Below, piece by piece: positions 20,495 through 30,833 of a DNA stretch of 64,000 bases (within the stretch, counting starts at the first letter, position 1; each line of letters opens with the position of its first letter). A model generated the notes under the pieces. The model made no database searches and was not told where the DNA came from. It saw nothing but the letters and a program-made list of their open reading frames with translations. Origin of the DNA: Closterium sp. Naga37s-1 (taxonomy: Eukaryota; Streptophyta; Zygnematophyceae; Desmidiales; Closteriaceae); the NCBI GenBank assembly GCA_947471745.1, contig CANJKZ010000011.1, positions 2,232,001 to 2,296,000 of the forward strand. Reading direction: 5' to 3'. The position numbers and the translations under genes were made by a program.

Positions 20495-20723
20495 CTTTGC
20501 TTGTACTGTACTCTATATACTTATACCTGCATGCTTCCACTTGCTAGGTTGCGTTCACTGTATTGTTTGTTTTCCTTTATATAACTCTGCATGTGAACTG
20601 GCCTTGTGGCCCCTTGCTTGTGCTCAGACTCCGTGGTGACTTTGTGATCCACCTTGAGCTTGCTTTGCCTTTCTTGATTGGTCTTGTGACCTCTTGTTCT
20701 CCCCCACTTTGCCTATGGGGGTG
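20495..20723 (+). other. Conserved 3' untranslated region and PPT of element C
   Basis: Same sequence family as 147-365 in A. It ends in the purine tract TATGGGGGTG (20714-20723) directly before the LTR. Confidence 0.75.
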
Positions 20724-20853
20724 TGTCAAACTTATATTCTATAGTCTGTTTAGGCTATAGTGGGGTAGTTCTTACAGGGTACAACACTTCTAGGTTTCCT
20801 ATATGTACCCACCTGCTTTCTAGTTCAGTCATTCATTCGTTCTCATTCTAACA
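20724..20853 (+). repeat. 3' LTR of element C (130 bp)
   Basis: TGTCAAAC to TTCTAACA. Clearly related to the LTRs of D and F (shared GTGGGGTAG, GGGTACAACACTT, TAGTTCA and ATTCATTC blocks). Gag sequence of element D starts immediately after it on the other strand. Confidence 0.88.
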
Positions 20854-21240
20854 CAGTCTTGTACTGGCCAAAGTGTGCGCGCTCAGCAGGCGGCAGGTGA
20901 CTACGAACAGCAAGACGAGCAACAGCGTCACGAGTGGTCCACTGAGAGCGAACAGTACTGTCAGCAGTGGCAGCAGGAGCAGTGGAAACACCGGACGTGT
21001 GATCGAAAAGGGATACCCCATCCCTAGAATCACACTGAAGAAAGAGCTGTAGGTCGTCAACCCACACGTCAAAGTCAACTGCACGTCCCTCAGCATCAAA
21101 GGTGAGAACGGTAGGACTAGCCAAAGCAGCAGTAGGAGCAGTAGCAAAAGTAGCAGCAGTAGCAGTAGTAGCAGCCGTAACAGCAGTAGCAGCAGGGCAG
21201 TGCAAAGCACTGCTGCTCGGTAGGGCAGTGCGGCTCGATG
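20854..21240 (-). pseudogene. Gag N-terminus of element D, truncated
   Basis: The minus frame reads ASPTVLTFDAEGRAVDFDVW, VDDLQLFLQCDSRDGVSLFD and LPPAERAHFGQYKT, nearly the same as F, preceded by an Ala/Thr-rich start. It ends at the junction with C. Confidence 0.85.
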
Positions 21241-22015
21241 GGGGGGGGGGGGGTGCGGCTCGGCTGAGCGGCGCGGCTCGGCTGGGCGGCGCGGCTCGGC
21301 TGGGCGGCGCGGCTCGGCTTACCAGAGACGGGTGCAGGGGCGGGCCTTGACTGCAGGGGCCGCGCCAGTAGGGGTCAGCAGGGGCTCGTCAGCAGGGGCC
21401 GGCAGGGGCGCGCCAGTAGGGGCGCGTCAGCAGGGGCCGGCAGAGGCGCGTCAGTAGGGGCCGGCAGGGGCGCGCCAGTAGGGGCGCGCCAGTTGGGGCC
21501 GGCAGAGGCGCGCCAGGAGGGGCCGCGCCAGGGGCTCGTCAGCAAGGGGCCGGCAGGGGCGCGTCAGCAGGAGCCGGCAGGGGCGCGCCAGCAGGGGCAG
21601 GTACGGGCGCGCCAGCTGGGGCGCGTCAGTAGGGGCCGGAAGGGGCCGCGAAGAGCCGCTTAAGGGGCCACGAAGAGCCTCGAGGGGGGGGGGGGGGGGG
21701 GGGGGGGGCGTGAAGGGCCGTGAGGGGGCCGCGAGGGGCCGCGAGGGGCCGAGAAGGGCCGTAAAAGGGGCCGCGAAGGGCCGCAAGGGGCCGCGAAGGG
21801 CCGCGAAAGGGGCCGCGAAGGGCCGTGAAGGGGCCGCGAAGGGCCGTAAGAGGGGCCGCGAAGGGCCGCGAGGGGCCGCGAAGGGCCGCTAAAGGGGCCG
21901 CAAAGGGCCGTGAAGGGGCCGCGAAGGGCCTTAAGAGGGGCCGCTAAGGGCCGCGAAGGGGCCGCGACGGGCCACTAAGGGCCTCGAAGGGCAGGCGCAC
22001 GGGCGCAGCTAGGAC
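21241..22015 (-). repeat. GC-rich leader minisatellites of element D, with poly-G
   Basis: First array (21330-21650): units like GGGGCCGGCAGGGGCGCG. Second array (21715-21990): GGGCCGCGAAGGGCCG units. Between them is a run of 25 G (21684-21708). The sense strand is C-rich. No gene. Confidence 0.8.
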
Positions 22016-22063
22016 AAACGTGAAGCGCGCTTCGGGCAGGTAAGGAAAAAAAAAAGATTCGTA

Positions 22064-22102
22064 GTGGTGGGCCCTAAAAAAATTCGAACCTGCTCTATAC
22101 CA
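22064..22102 (-). promoter_or_regulatory. PBS and tRNA-complementary box of element D
   Basis: Sense PBS TGGTATAGAGC (22092-22102), one base short of TGGTATCAGAGC, continuing AGGTTCGA, which also resembles the complement of the tRNAi-Met T arm. Then an oligo-U run and GGGCCCACCAC (22064-22074). Confidence 0.72.
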
Positions 22103-22232
22103 TGTGAGAATCATGAGAGGAATGAATGAACTAGAAAGGAGGTGGGTACAAGTAGAAAACACAAAAGTGTTGTACCCTCTAAGGATTACCCCACTACAGC
22201 CTAGAGAGACTATAGCATATATAAGTTTGACA
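22103..22232 (-). repeat. 5' LTR of element D (130 bp)
   Basis: Sense TGTCAAAC to TTCTCACA; same subfamily as C and F LTRs. The right side opens onto apparently host DNA. Confidence 0.88.
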
Positions 22233-22689
22233 GAACTTTGGGTGGTTACCCTATTCGCAAATTTCGCGAAATCAAATTGGCGAACCCATTATATTATGGG
22301 GCGCACAAAAGTTCGAGTGCGAAATCTGAACTTTACTCAAGTTGGCGGTGGGAACATGCGTGCGCACGTTCATGCGAGCGTGTGCAATTTGTAGCACGTA
22401 CGAACAGCGGGCGAAATGGGCGAGCGCTTCGCGAGAGCATGAAGTTGCACAACGAAGACACCCCACTATTCGTGCACTGAGCGGTAGCCACGTGGCCAGA
22501 TTCATGACACGATTTGGCATCGCGTCCCTACCGTCTTGACGTCAGCCTAAAAATCTCCCGCCATCGCCCAACCCACGTCCCCCAGACCAAATGTCATAGA
22601 ATTCCTTTGGGCGTGCAAGGTACTTGATGCATTCAAATATACCACCCTCCTTGGACATTTGCGTATGTCCATTGCAAAATCTGCTAGCG
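22233..22689 (+). promoter_or_regulatory. Promoter-like host region upstream of the split reading frame
   Basis: This is the only sizeable stretch with no transposon match. It holds a 12-bp palindrome ATTTCGCGAAAT (22261-22272), a G-box palindrome GCCACGTGGC (22487-22496), a bZIP/CRE-type TGACGTCA (22537-22544) and an E2F-like TCTCCCGCC (22554-22562). CAAATATACC (22632-22641) could serve as a TATA-like element if translation starts at 22690. Motif matches are seen; promoter function is inference. Confidence 0.45.
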
Positions 22690-22914
22690 ATGACAAACGA
22701 CAACTCTAGCGCACATGGCTCTGCCACACCCGCAGATGCTACCACTCCAACAGACACTACTCCCGCATCTGACATAGCCCTGGTCCATGCACCCCCACCT
22801 CAGCGGCGTTGGCGTGTTGCCGTTGATCCGGCCGCTTCCAGGCGCCTTGAAGTTATGGACTTAGACGAGATCGTGGCGCATGTGCCAAACCCGAACACTC
22901 CACTAGGTGCAGAC
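22627..22914 (+). CDS. N-terminal part of host-type ORF, split by element G
   Basis: In-frame ATGs at 22627 and 22690; the second gives a cleaner start (MTNDNSSAHGS). The 75 codons from 22690 are Thr/Ala/Asp-rich, then QRRWRVAVDPAASRRLEVMD and LDEIVAHVPNPNTPLGAD. The frame meets the LTR of G at 22915. It resumes in phase at 63857 after one copy of the 5-bp duplication is removed. I do not recognise the family. It may be a cellular gene or the protein of another, unrecognised transposon. Confidence 0.55.
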
Positions 22915-23897
22915 TGCGGAGATAACTCAATCAACAGGAGCTACTGTAGACTACGGGCTAGGCACGGGGTGGGAGCAATCTCTGCGTCCGTTCCTTAGAT
23001 GTTTCCTTCTGTGCTCACTACTTGCTGGTTCACGGGGGAAATTGGCAAGAGTTTCACTAGGAAAGGTTGAGAACAATGGTTCAGATTGATAGCAACAAAG
23101 TTGGCAAGACTGACTACATCAGAGCTAGCATGCAAGCAGGACGATTGCCAGCGCAGCACGGTCGACCGCGTTCCAGCACGACTTGGTCGACCGCGCTCGA
23201 GCATTACAAAGTTGCGGCCCGCCAACACTGCAAGTCGACTGCATGCCAACATTGCTTCCGCAGAACAGAAGCGCACCTACTTCGCAGGTGCTCGTAGATG
23301 ATTGGCGTGCAGTGCCTTGTCACCTGCACAGCGCACACACCAAATTGACCTCGTGCTGACGAGGGCATTTGATCAGCCACGTCGACCCAGGGATACCACA
23401 CCAAGGTCGGCCTTGCCACAAACACCTGGGCGACCGTCGCAGTTCTCCGGAGAACCCCGTCGCCCGGGTAACCTGGTCGACCGGGCAACCTCCTCGTTGA
23501 CCAGCTCCTCCTTGTGCCCGTCGACCACCCAGGTCGACGACCACCGCCGGTCGACTACACCAAGTCGACCGCGCACCTGGTCAACCAGCCCCAAGTCGAC
23601 CACACTCCTGATCGGCCAACTCCAGGTCGACCAGCACAGCTGTTAGCCGACCACGCCAAGTCGGCTTCCCCAAGTCGGTGTCACCAAGTCGCCGCCTCCG
23701 AGGTCGACCTCGCGTGGTCGACCACCCACACTCGGCGGCCTCCGAAGTCGCTGCCCTTGCAGTGACCCCTGTGCAGGTCGACCAGCCTTGTCGACCAGCT
23801 CGCCCACTGCTACATGTCGGCTGCACCTCCCGCACACCCGACCACGAGGTCGGCTCCGCCCAAGCATGGATGGGCCCTAACACAACTCCCGTTGATA
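22915..23897 (-). repeat. 3' LTR of element G (983 bp)
   Basis: Aligns throughout with 62875-63851 with scattered changes. The sense start has decayed to TATCAACGGGAG (TGACCACAAGAG in the 5' LTR). It is rich in GTCGACC/GGTCGAC repeats (23370-23830). The sense purine tract ACAGGGGAG is just inside at 23898-23906. Confidence 0.9.
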
Positions 23898-24025
23898 CTC
23901 CCCTGTCGCGTTCACGCTTGGGCCCCCAGCCCACATGGCAGCACCACTCGGAGAATAGCTCGTCGGTGTGCACCCAACACACAGCACGCCGGTCACCGCA
24001 CCAGCCATGCAAGAGGGCATGGCAC

Positions 24026-25158
24026 CTACTGCTGCACGTCGTCGTCGGCGTCGCCCACGCCGGCCAGGCGCACTTGGCCGATTGCGACGGAACACCAGTT
24101 GAAGGCCGGGTAGTGCAGCGCCTTCGTCAGGAAGTCGGCCGGCTGCTCGGTGGTCGGGATGTACTTCAGCGTGAATTTCCCGCGCTTCACCATGTGTTGC
24201 AGCCAGGCTTGTCGCCGCTCCATGTGCTTGAGGTTGCTTGTTAACCCCATGCCCTTGGCGACCATGATGGCCGACTTGTTGTCCACCCGAAGAACAATCG
24301 GCGTCCTAGCGTCCAGCTGCCGGAACTCAGCAAGGAAGAAGCGAAGGCGATGTCCCTCCTTGCCGGCTTCGGTTGCCGCCACGTACTCCAACTCGGTCGA
24401 CGACCGAGTCGCGCACTTGATGCGCTGGCTCGAGCAGGAGACTGCAAACCCTCCGTAGACGAACACGTAGCCACCCGTGCTTGTCCGGTTCTGCGTATCG
24501 CCAGCGTCGTCGGCGTCCACATAGCTGACCAGCTTCAGCGACTCTGGTGCACCGCCGAAATCCAGGGCGGTGTCACGCGTGCTCGCAAGGTAGGCAAGGC
24601 AGCGATCGACCTCGCGCCACTGCTGGTCGCTCCTCACCGTGGGGCCGCTGCCCAACTTTCTGCGGGCGAAGGCGATGTCCGGCCTCGTCTTTGTTGCCAT
24701 GAACTGCAGCGAGCCGACCTTCTGCCGGTACTCCTCCTCCTTGCACTCCTGTACCTCCTCGTCATCAAACATCAGCTCGCCGTAGGCATCGACCGAGACC
24801 GGTGTCTTCGGGGTGCGCCCGGTCTTCTCCTCGTCGATGAAGCGCCTTCGCAGCTTGTCGGCGTAGCCCTACTAGTGCAGCCACGGCTTCCTCGCCGGCC
24901 TGTCCCGCACGATCTCCAGGCCGAGTTACATCTCCACGGGCAAGATCTCACGCAACTCGAAGGCTGCCTCCAGCAGCGCCTTCAGCTCTTTCAGCATCTT
25001 GGTGCGGCTACTGGCGGCGAGCAGGTCGTCGACGTAGACCAGAACCTAGCAGGCCACGCCATCCTCGCTGACCTTGAAGTAGAGTGCTGTGTCGACTTGG
25101 CTCTTCTTCCAGCCAGCGCCCAGCAACACACTGTCGAGAGCCCTGTACCACAACAGCG
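24026..25158 (-). pseudogene. RT end and RNase H of element G
   Basis: The minus frame has VGSLQFMATKTRPDIAFARR, VSYVDADDAGDTQNRTSTGG, STELEYVAATEAGKEGHRL, RVDNKSAIMVAKG and PADFLTKAL, the copia RNase H series. The RT active site LVYVDDLL is at about 25018-25040 with a stop (TAG) two codons before it. The right edge is H1's insertion point. About 125 bp of 3' untranslated DNA separates it from the LTR. Confidence 0.85.
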
Positions 25159-25163
25159 CCGAA

Positions 25164-25940
25164 TGTTATAGTCACAATAGGCTTGAATGTGCGTAGTCGG
25201 ATTTCTGCACAGCGGCTTCAAACGTTGATAGCGTTCTGTTCACAGCTGCAAATTACTTGATTTAAATTGGATCAAGAGCATCTTGACGTCGCCTACACTT
25301 GGCAATTTAGACTGCACGATTTCCTTAAGGATTGACGACGCAACGTTGGTTTGAACGAACGGCACTGTGACAGCCACTATAGACTTAGAACACAAATTAG
25401 GAAGAGTTACGAGTTGGGAATGACTCCCAGCTCCTACAAACCCCAAGAGCCAAGGTACAGTGATGTGGAACAGTGCCACACTGTCCCCAACCATGAAGGG
25501 TCTCGAAACTACCCTCCACAAGAGCCTACACCAAGAGAAATGTTACACTACACAAAGTAATGCAACTATTCTCACTATCTTAAAGTTTACCCTTTTGGAG
25601 AGCTTCGAAATCACTTGAATCTTGAAACCAAGGCTCTGGTTCTTCAAGATAAATTCTTCCTTGAGTTCTTGGAAGTCTGCTGCGCACACCTGCGACACGC
25701 CGAACGTTCCACACACGACAAAATAGAAAACCGCACACGACACGCAAACGACGACGTGACACGCGACTAGCGATAACTCGCTATTGACTCGACACACACA
25801 TTCAAAATCATGTCTCATCATTCACACACTATTTTAAGCATGAAATATATATTATCTCATGCCGTCATACCATTCCATGCACACACGCATGCACGCACAC
25901 GGACAACAAGCCGAATGCAAACCGTAGGGTTGCACCAACA
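25164..25940 (-). repeat. 3' LTR of element H1 (777 bp)
   Basis: Sense TGTTGGTGCAACCC to GACTATAACA. A deletion of about 22 bp near 25193 distinguishes it from its partner. The adjacent purine tract is CCGAGGGGGAGTT (25941-25953). Confidence 0.9.
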
Positions 25941-25979
25941 AACTCCCCCTCGGATTGTTGGCCTTAGGATCTTGCTCTC

Positions 25980-26846
25980 TCAGTTCAGAGCCATCCCAGC
26001 CAGCTTACAACACTTCCAATGCTGCTGCTCCACCAGCCTCTTGGTCAGCATGTCAGCTGGCTGCCTTTTTGTCTTCACGTAGTGCAACTCAACTTCACCC
26101 GCGGCCACCATGCTCCTCGTCCAATGCCATTTCACACTCATGTGCTTCGTGAGGCCATGCAACACAAGGTTCTTAGCAAGAGCAATGGCACCCTGGCTGT
26201 CACAGTAGAGTGGGGTAGGTTCTTGCTGCTCCTCCCCCAATTCAACCAACAAACGCCGATGCCACACTATCTCCCGTACGGCACGGAAGAGTGCCATGTA
26301 CTCGGACTCCACCGAGCTCAAAGCTTGGTCCACCTGCTTCTTGCTCTCCCAAGCAGTTGGGCCTCCACAAACACAGCAAATGAACCCTCCAACGTTTGTC
26401 ATGTCCTCTGGTTCTGAAGCATAAGAAGCATCGGAGAATGCGGTGAGGAACAAACGCTCGGGTTCAACACCATCCGCGCCCTTTTGGCGCCTTTGCGCCG
26501 CCGCCGAGTATTGCAGCCCAACCGTCGCTGTTTGGCCAAGATACTTGGCCACCCTCATTCCAGCTGCTACCTGCTCCTCATTAGGGTATTGAACAACCCT
26601 AGCCAACTGTCCGGTTACAAAGGCGACGTCCGGTCGGGTGTTTACCGCCGCGTACATGAGGCTGCCCACCAACGAGTGAAAACGGCGCCTCTCCTCTTCA
26701 CCAACGCTCTCCTCCTCTAGTCCCTTCACACACTTGAACCCAGAGGGAAAGGTTGTTGCCACATGGCCTACAATCTGCCCAAAGTTGGAAGCCAATGCCT
26801 CCAGGTACTTCCGTTGATGCACCCGCATGCACCGCTTCTCCACAAC
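25980..26846 (-). pseudogene. RT end and RNase H of element H1
   Basis: A 287-codon frame: VEKRCMRVHQRKYLEALA-type RT end, FHSLVGSLMYAAVNTRPDVAF, SDASYASEPEDMTNVGGFIC, DQALSSVESEYMALF, YCDSQGAIALAKN and PADMLTKRLVEQQHW. It is cut from the RT by one stop (TGA at 26844-26846, where H2 has Arg). RNase H itself looks intact. Confidence 0.88.
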
Positions 26847-27767
26847 TCATTCGATGTGGAGCCCAAGGTAGAAGTTGACGTCACCAAGGGCCTTACACTT
26901 GAACTTGTCCTGAAGCTTCAGCATCACCATCTTCACAAGGTCAGAGGAGGGTGAGAAAATTAGGATGCCATCCACGTACACAACCATGAAGCTCCTCTGC
27001 TCCCCCTCGCCAAGCATGAACAATGAGTGATCGGCCGTTGAGGGAGTGAAGCCGATCTCCTCCAAAACTCCTCGCAGCTTCAAGTACCACTGCCTAGGGG
27101 CCTGCTTCAGTCCATGAAGGGCCTTCTTCAACCTCAAAACTCTGCCACTACCATCATCAAACCCCTCTGGCTGCGCCATGAAAATCTCTTCCTCTAGGAC
27201 GCCGTTGAGGAATGCGGTTGTCACGTCCATTTGCTTCACCACCCATCCTTTGATGGCAGCACCCGCGAGTAGGGTTCTCAGCGTTGTCGGCTTCACCACA
27301 GGAGCAAACAACTCCTTATAGTCCACCTTCTCCTTCTGCTGGTACCCCTTTGCCACAAGCCTAGACTTGTAGCGCTTGATTTTGCCGTCGGCGTCGGACT
27401 TGATCTTGAAGAGCCACTTGGACGTAATCGCCTTACACCCCTCCGGTAGCTCCACCAATTCCCACGTGCCGTTCTCCTCAATGCTCTTCAGCTCACTCTC
27501 CATTGCCATCTTCCACTCCTCAGCATCACTACTCTCCAAGGCCTCCTTGAGAGTTGCTGGTTCCCTCGGCATCTCCACCGGAGAGAAGAACGCGAAGGCA
27601 CACTCCTCGTAGTCACTCTCCTCGTCATCTCCAACTATAAGTGCCGCTCCGGCCAATGCAGAATATGTCAGCCTATTAGGGGCTTGAATTATCCTCTTTC
27701 CCCTTCCTTCCTTCTCAGTTGCAGGGACATAAAGGCCTTGGCGTTGCTGCGGGGTGACTCGGATCCG
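26847..27767 (-). pseudogene. RT of element H1 with altered active site
   Basis: Motifs are MAMESELKSIEENGTWELVE, MDVTTAFLNGVLEEEIFMAQ, LKKALHGLKQAPRQWY and VVYVDGILIFSPSS. H2 has YVDD at the same site, so the second catalytic aspartate is replaced by Gly and this RT should be inactive. Otherwise the domain reads through. Confidence 0.88.
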
Positions 27768-28730
27768 TGGAGCACTCGTAGTGCGAGAAGGAAGTGTCGG
27801 TGCACGCTCGCTCACTTGCTGCACCTCCTCCTCTTCTTCCTCTGCATCCTTGGCCTCCTATCCCCCATTCACAAGGGAAGATTGCCTTGTGGTGGTGCTG
27901 CTGCTGCTCAACTCCAAGGGCAGCTCCACATGCTCCAAACCGGAACTCTTCACCTCCCGAAACCGCACGCATATCTGCGCCTCATTCTCCTCCTTCCTTT
28001 CCGTATACATCAGGTTCTCCTTGAATTTGCAGTCTGTGCTCACCAAGAATTTCTTGGTGAATGGGTCCCAAAGAAGCCACCCCTTTCTGTTTTGAGCCAT
28101 GCCCAAGTGCACAGCCCATATCGCCTTGGCAACGAGCTTGTTGTGCCGAAGATGCTTAGGTACGAGCGCCATGCACATGCACCCGAACACCCGAAGCATA
28201 TCCACCTTTGGCTTCCTTCCAATCCACTCCACATAGGGCACCCATTTGTGGAGCACTCGTAGTGCAAGAAGGAAGTGTCGGTGCACGCTCGTTCGATTGC
28301 TGCACCTCCTCCTCTTCTTCCTCTGCATCCTTGGCCTCCTCTTCTCCATTCACAAGGGAAGATTGCCTTATGGTGCTGATGCCGCTGCTCAGCTCCAAGG
28401 GCAGCTCCACATGCTCCAAACCGGAACTCTTCACCTCCCCAAACCGCATGCCTATCTTCGCCTCATTCTCCGCCTTCCAATCCTTATACATCAGGTTCTC
28501 CATGAATTTTCAATCCCTCCTCACCAAGAATTTCTTGGTGAATGGGTCCCAAAGAAGCCACCCCTTGCTGTTTTGAGCCATGCCCAAGTGCACAGCCCAT
28601 ATCGCCTTGGCACCGAGCTTGTTGTGCCGAAGATGCTTAGGCACGAGCGCCATGCACATGCACCCGAACACCCGAAGCATATCCACCTTTGGCTTCCTTC
28701 GAATCCACTCCACATAGGGCACCCATTTGT
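27768..28730. repeat. 481-bp tandem duplication inside H1 pol
   Basis: Unit 1 (27768-28248) and unit 2 (28249-28730) both run from GGAGCACTCGTAGTGC to CACATAGGGCACCCATTTGT and differ at scattered bases. H2 has a single copy (38073-38553). The repeated part is the end of integrase and the acidic linker before RT. Confidence 0.9.
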
Positions 28731-29172
28731 CTGCTCCCACATGAGTCAAAGCTCTATTCTTGGCCACACACGCACTCCGCACCGCATCAGGCCAGAAATA
28801 GTCGGGTAGCCCGGCTTCAATGAGCAACCCGCGCGCCATCTCCGTGATTGTCTGGTTCGCTCGCTCGGCGATGCCGTTAATTGCAGGGGAGTATGGCATG
28901 GTAAGGGAGTGCCTTATGCCATTCTTCTTCAGCCACAATGAAAACTCCTTGCTCAGGAACTCTCCCCCTCGATCGGTGCGAATTGCCTTCACTAACCGGT
29001 CTTGTTGCCGCTCCACCATCGGCAACCAATCGGTCTTCACCGTTTCTGCCACGTCACTCTTCTTGGACAGCACGTACACCCAAGTCATGCGAGTGTAGAT
29101 TTCCACTATGGTGAGAAAGTACTCAGATCCAGCAGATCCAAGCTTCAGGGGGCCCACCACGTCCATCACCAC
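28510..29172 (-). pseudogene. Integrase of element H1
   Basis: MVMDVVGPLKLGSAGSEYF (first D), IRTDRGGEFLSKEF (second D) and INGIAERANQTITEMARGLL (E) give the full catalytic triad, followed by DYFWPDAVRSACVAKNRALT. The downstream end continues into the duplicated segment. Confidence 0.87.
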
Positions 29173-30833
29173 CTCATCATTGGTGCCTTAGCCGTTGCCT
29201 TCGAACTAGAGAACGGGTAATGGGTGAACTTGGCTTGCATGCACGTCGGGCAGCCAAGTACCTCATTGGGCTCCCCCTTCACACGTATGCCAGCAACCAT
29301 CTCATTCTTCACTAGCTGCTGCAAGATGGGCAGGGCCACATGCCCCATTCGCCGATGCAAGGTGAGCCAATCACACTCCCCCGTAGCCGAAGTCGGATTG
29401 GAGAATGCCGCACTCGCAATAGTGCCCCACATGTTCTCTCCGTACTCCTCCTCCGCTGCTGCCTTGGGGTTCTCCTCACCCTTATGCTGCTCCTGAGCTT
29501 CTGCACCACTCTCCTCGTGTTCACCGAGCTTGCTGGTCCCTCCAAGATTGCACTTCTTGGACTTAATCTCCTTAGCGCGACCGTTCGCGCCATCGCCGCT
29601 ACCAACCGCTTCACCCTTGGTGCTGATGCTTGCTGCCACTTGCCTCTCCTTAGGCATGGGGACCACAGGTATCTGCCACATCTCGTTGTAGACATCCCTA
29701 TCCTTGTGAAGGTCCCATAGAATCCGCTCACCAAGCCTCGCGGTATAGGTCTTAGCTCCCTTCGAGCTCGTGTCCATGCCGGCCTTTTGCAACCGCCGCA
29801 CAGAAATCAGGTTGGCTGCAAGGTTGGGCACCCAAAGCACGTTCTTGAGGCCCACCATCTTCCCATCAGCACCCTTGAACATGGCCTTGCCCATGCCTTT
29901 CACCTCTGCTCGCTGCCCCAAAGCCGATGTCACATGCTTCACCGGTGACATTTCAAGTTCGGTGAGCAAGTCCGGGCGAGGTGTCATGCTATAGGTAGCG
30001 CCGCTATCGATCACCCAATAGTCCAGGGAGTGTAGGGTGACCTTCCCCACAGCTGCTGGCTCCTCAAAGCCTTCATCCTTCTCTCGACCAGCCGGTGCTT
30101 GCGTGGACACAAAGAAGAATTTTCCCGGAAAGTGATCCTCCCTTGAATCATATTTGCAGCACCACCTCCGTGACCACCACGGCCTCCACGGCCTCTTCCT
30201 CTCCCTCCCCCTGCTCCTCTACCCTCTTGGCCTTGAGCAGGAGTCCATCCATCAGGGAGTTTGAAGCAATCGCGCCACATATGTCCGCTCTTGTGACAAT
30301 AGTGGCACTCATCGTCGAATCGGCCGCGATCGAGTCCGTAGCTCTTGTTGTCGCTGCCGTATCCGCCACTCCCGCGGCCTCCATTGAAGTTGTTGCTGCC
30401 AAATCTGCCTCCCTCTCGTCCTCTGCCCCTTCCACAGCCATACCCTCGGCCGATGCTTGCTGCCCCAGCGCCATCCGCACTCGCCAACTCACGGCGGCGG
30501 AAGTCCTCTTGAAGAATCGCTCGCTTCACATCTTCAAGCGAGAGGCGAGGCAAGTCACGATTGAGGTTGATGATGAGCAAGGACCATGACTCTAGGAGTA
30601 AGGCCAGCAACTTGGTCTTCTTTTGGAGCTCACTGTAGTTCAAATCAGCTCCCTCAAGCTGCGTCAACAAGTCGAAGAATTTCTGCACCCCTTCTTCAAC
30701 CGCTTCGTCTTCTTCAATTCGTAGTGCCGCCATTTGCCGTTCCAACACCACCGCTACCGCCGCTGTTGCAGGAGCATGTACACCCTTGAGAGCAGCCCAT
30801 GCCTTTGGTTCCTTCTCTGGTTCACGCTGTGTG
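29166..30833 (-). pseudogene. Gag (C-terminal part), protease and pre-integrase of H1
   Basis: Gag shows LERQMAALRIEEDEAVEEGV, the RNA-binding RGRGRE stretch and the canonical knuckle CHYCHKSGHMWRDCFKL (CX2CX4HX4C). Protease is YWVIDSGATYSMTPRPDLL. The pre-integrase zinc site is LHRRMGHVALPILQQLV ... CPTCMQAKF. There is a frame change near 30100. At 30833 gag stops against element K; the missing N-terminus is at 44484-44806. Confidence 0.87.

Larger units (their letters stand above)
12318..20853 (+). mobile_element. Element C: short-LTR copia copy, plus strand, chimeric 5' end
   Basis: It carries PBS, C-rich leader, gag, protease, integrase, linker, RT, RNase H, PPT and 3' LTR in order. Gag-pol resembles F closely. 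There are at least six lesions: extra T near 14662, C-run length change near 15007, frameshift near 17065, C-run changes near 17412 and 17463, TAG at 18316-18318, and a 2-base deletion near 18957. The RT-RNase H frame after that is intact. The 5' LTR does not match the 3' LTR, so the copy is chimeric or rearranged. Confidence 0.88.
20854..22232 (-). mobile_element. Element D: 5' fragment of a short-LTR copia copy
   Basis: Only 5' LTR, PBS, leader and about 100 codons of gag remain. The gag break coincides exactly with the end of C's 3' LTR, so C's arrival or a later deletion removed the rest. Confidence 0.88.

Noticed and set aside
20724..22232. C's 3' LTR and D's 5' LTR as a pair bounding one element
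   Set aside because: They are in opposite orientation with gag between them, so they cannot be LTRs of the same element.
22627..22998. The 22627 frame as a complete 123-codon protein ending at 22998
   Set aside because: Its last 28 codons lie in G's LTR; the natural continuation is at 63857.
23370..23830. GGTCGACC-rich stretch as an independent satellite
   Set aside because: It is part of G's LTR and recurs in the partner LTR at 63330-63800.
24350..25171. 273-codon plus-strand frame
   Set aside because: Antisense to clear RNase H and RT motifs of element G.
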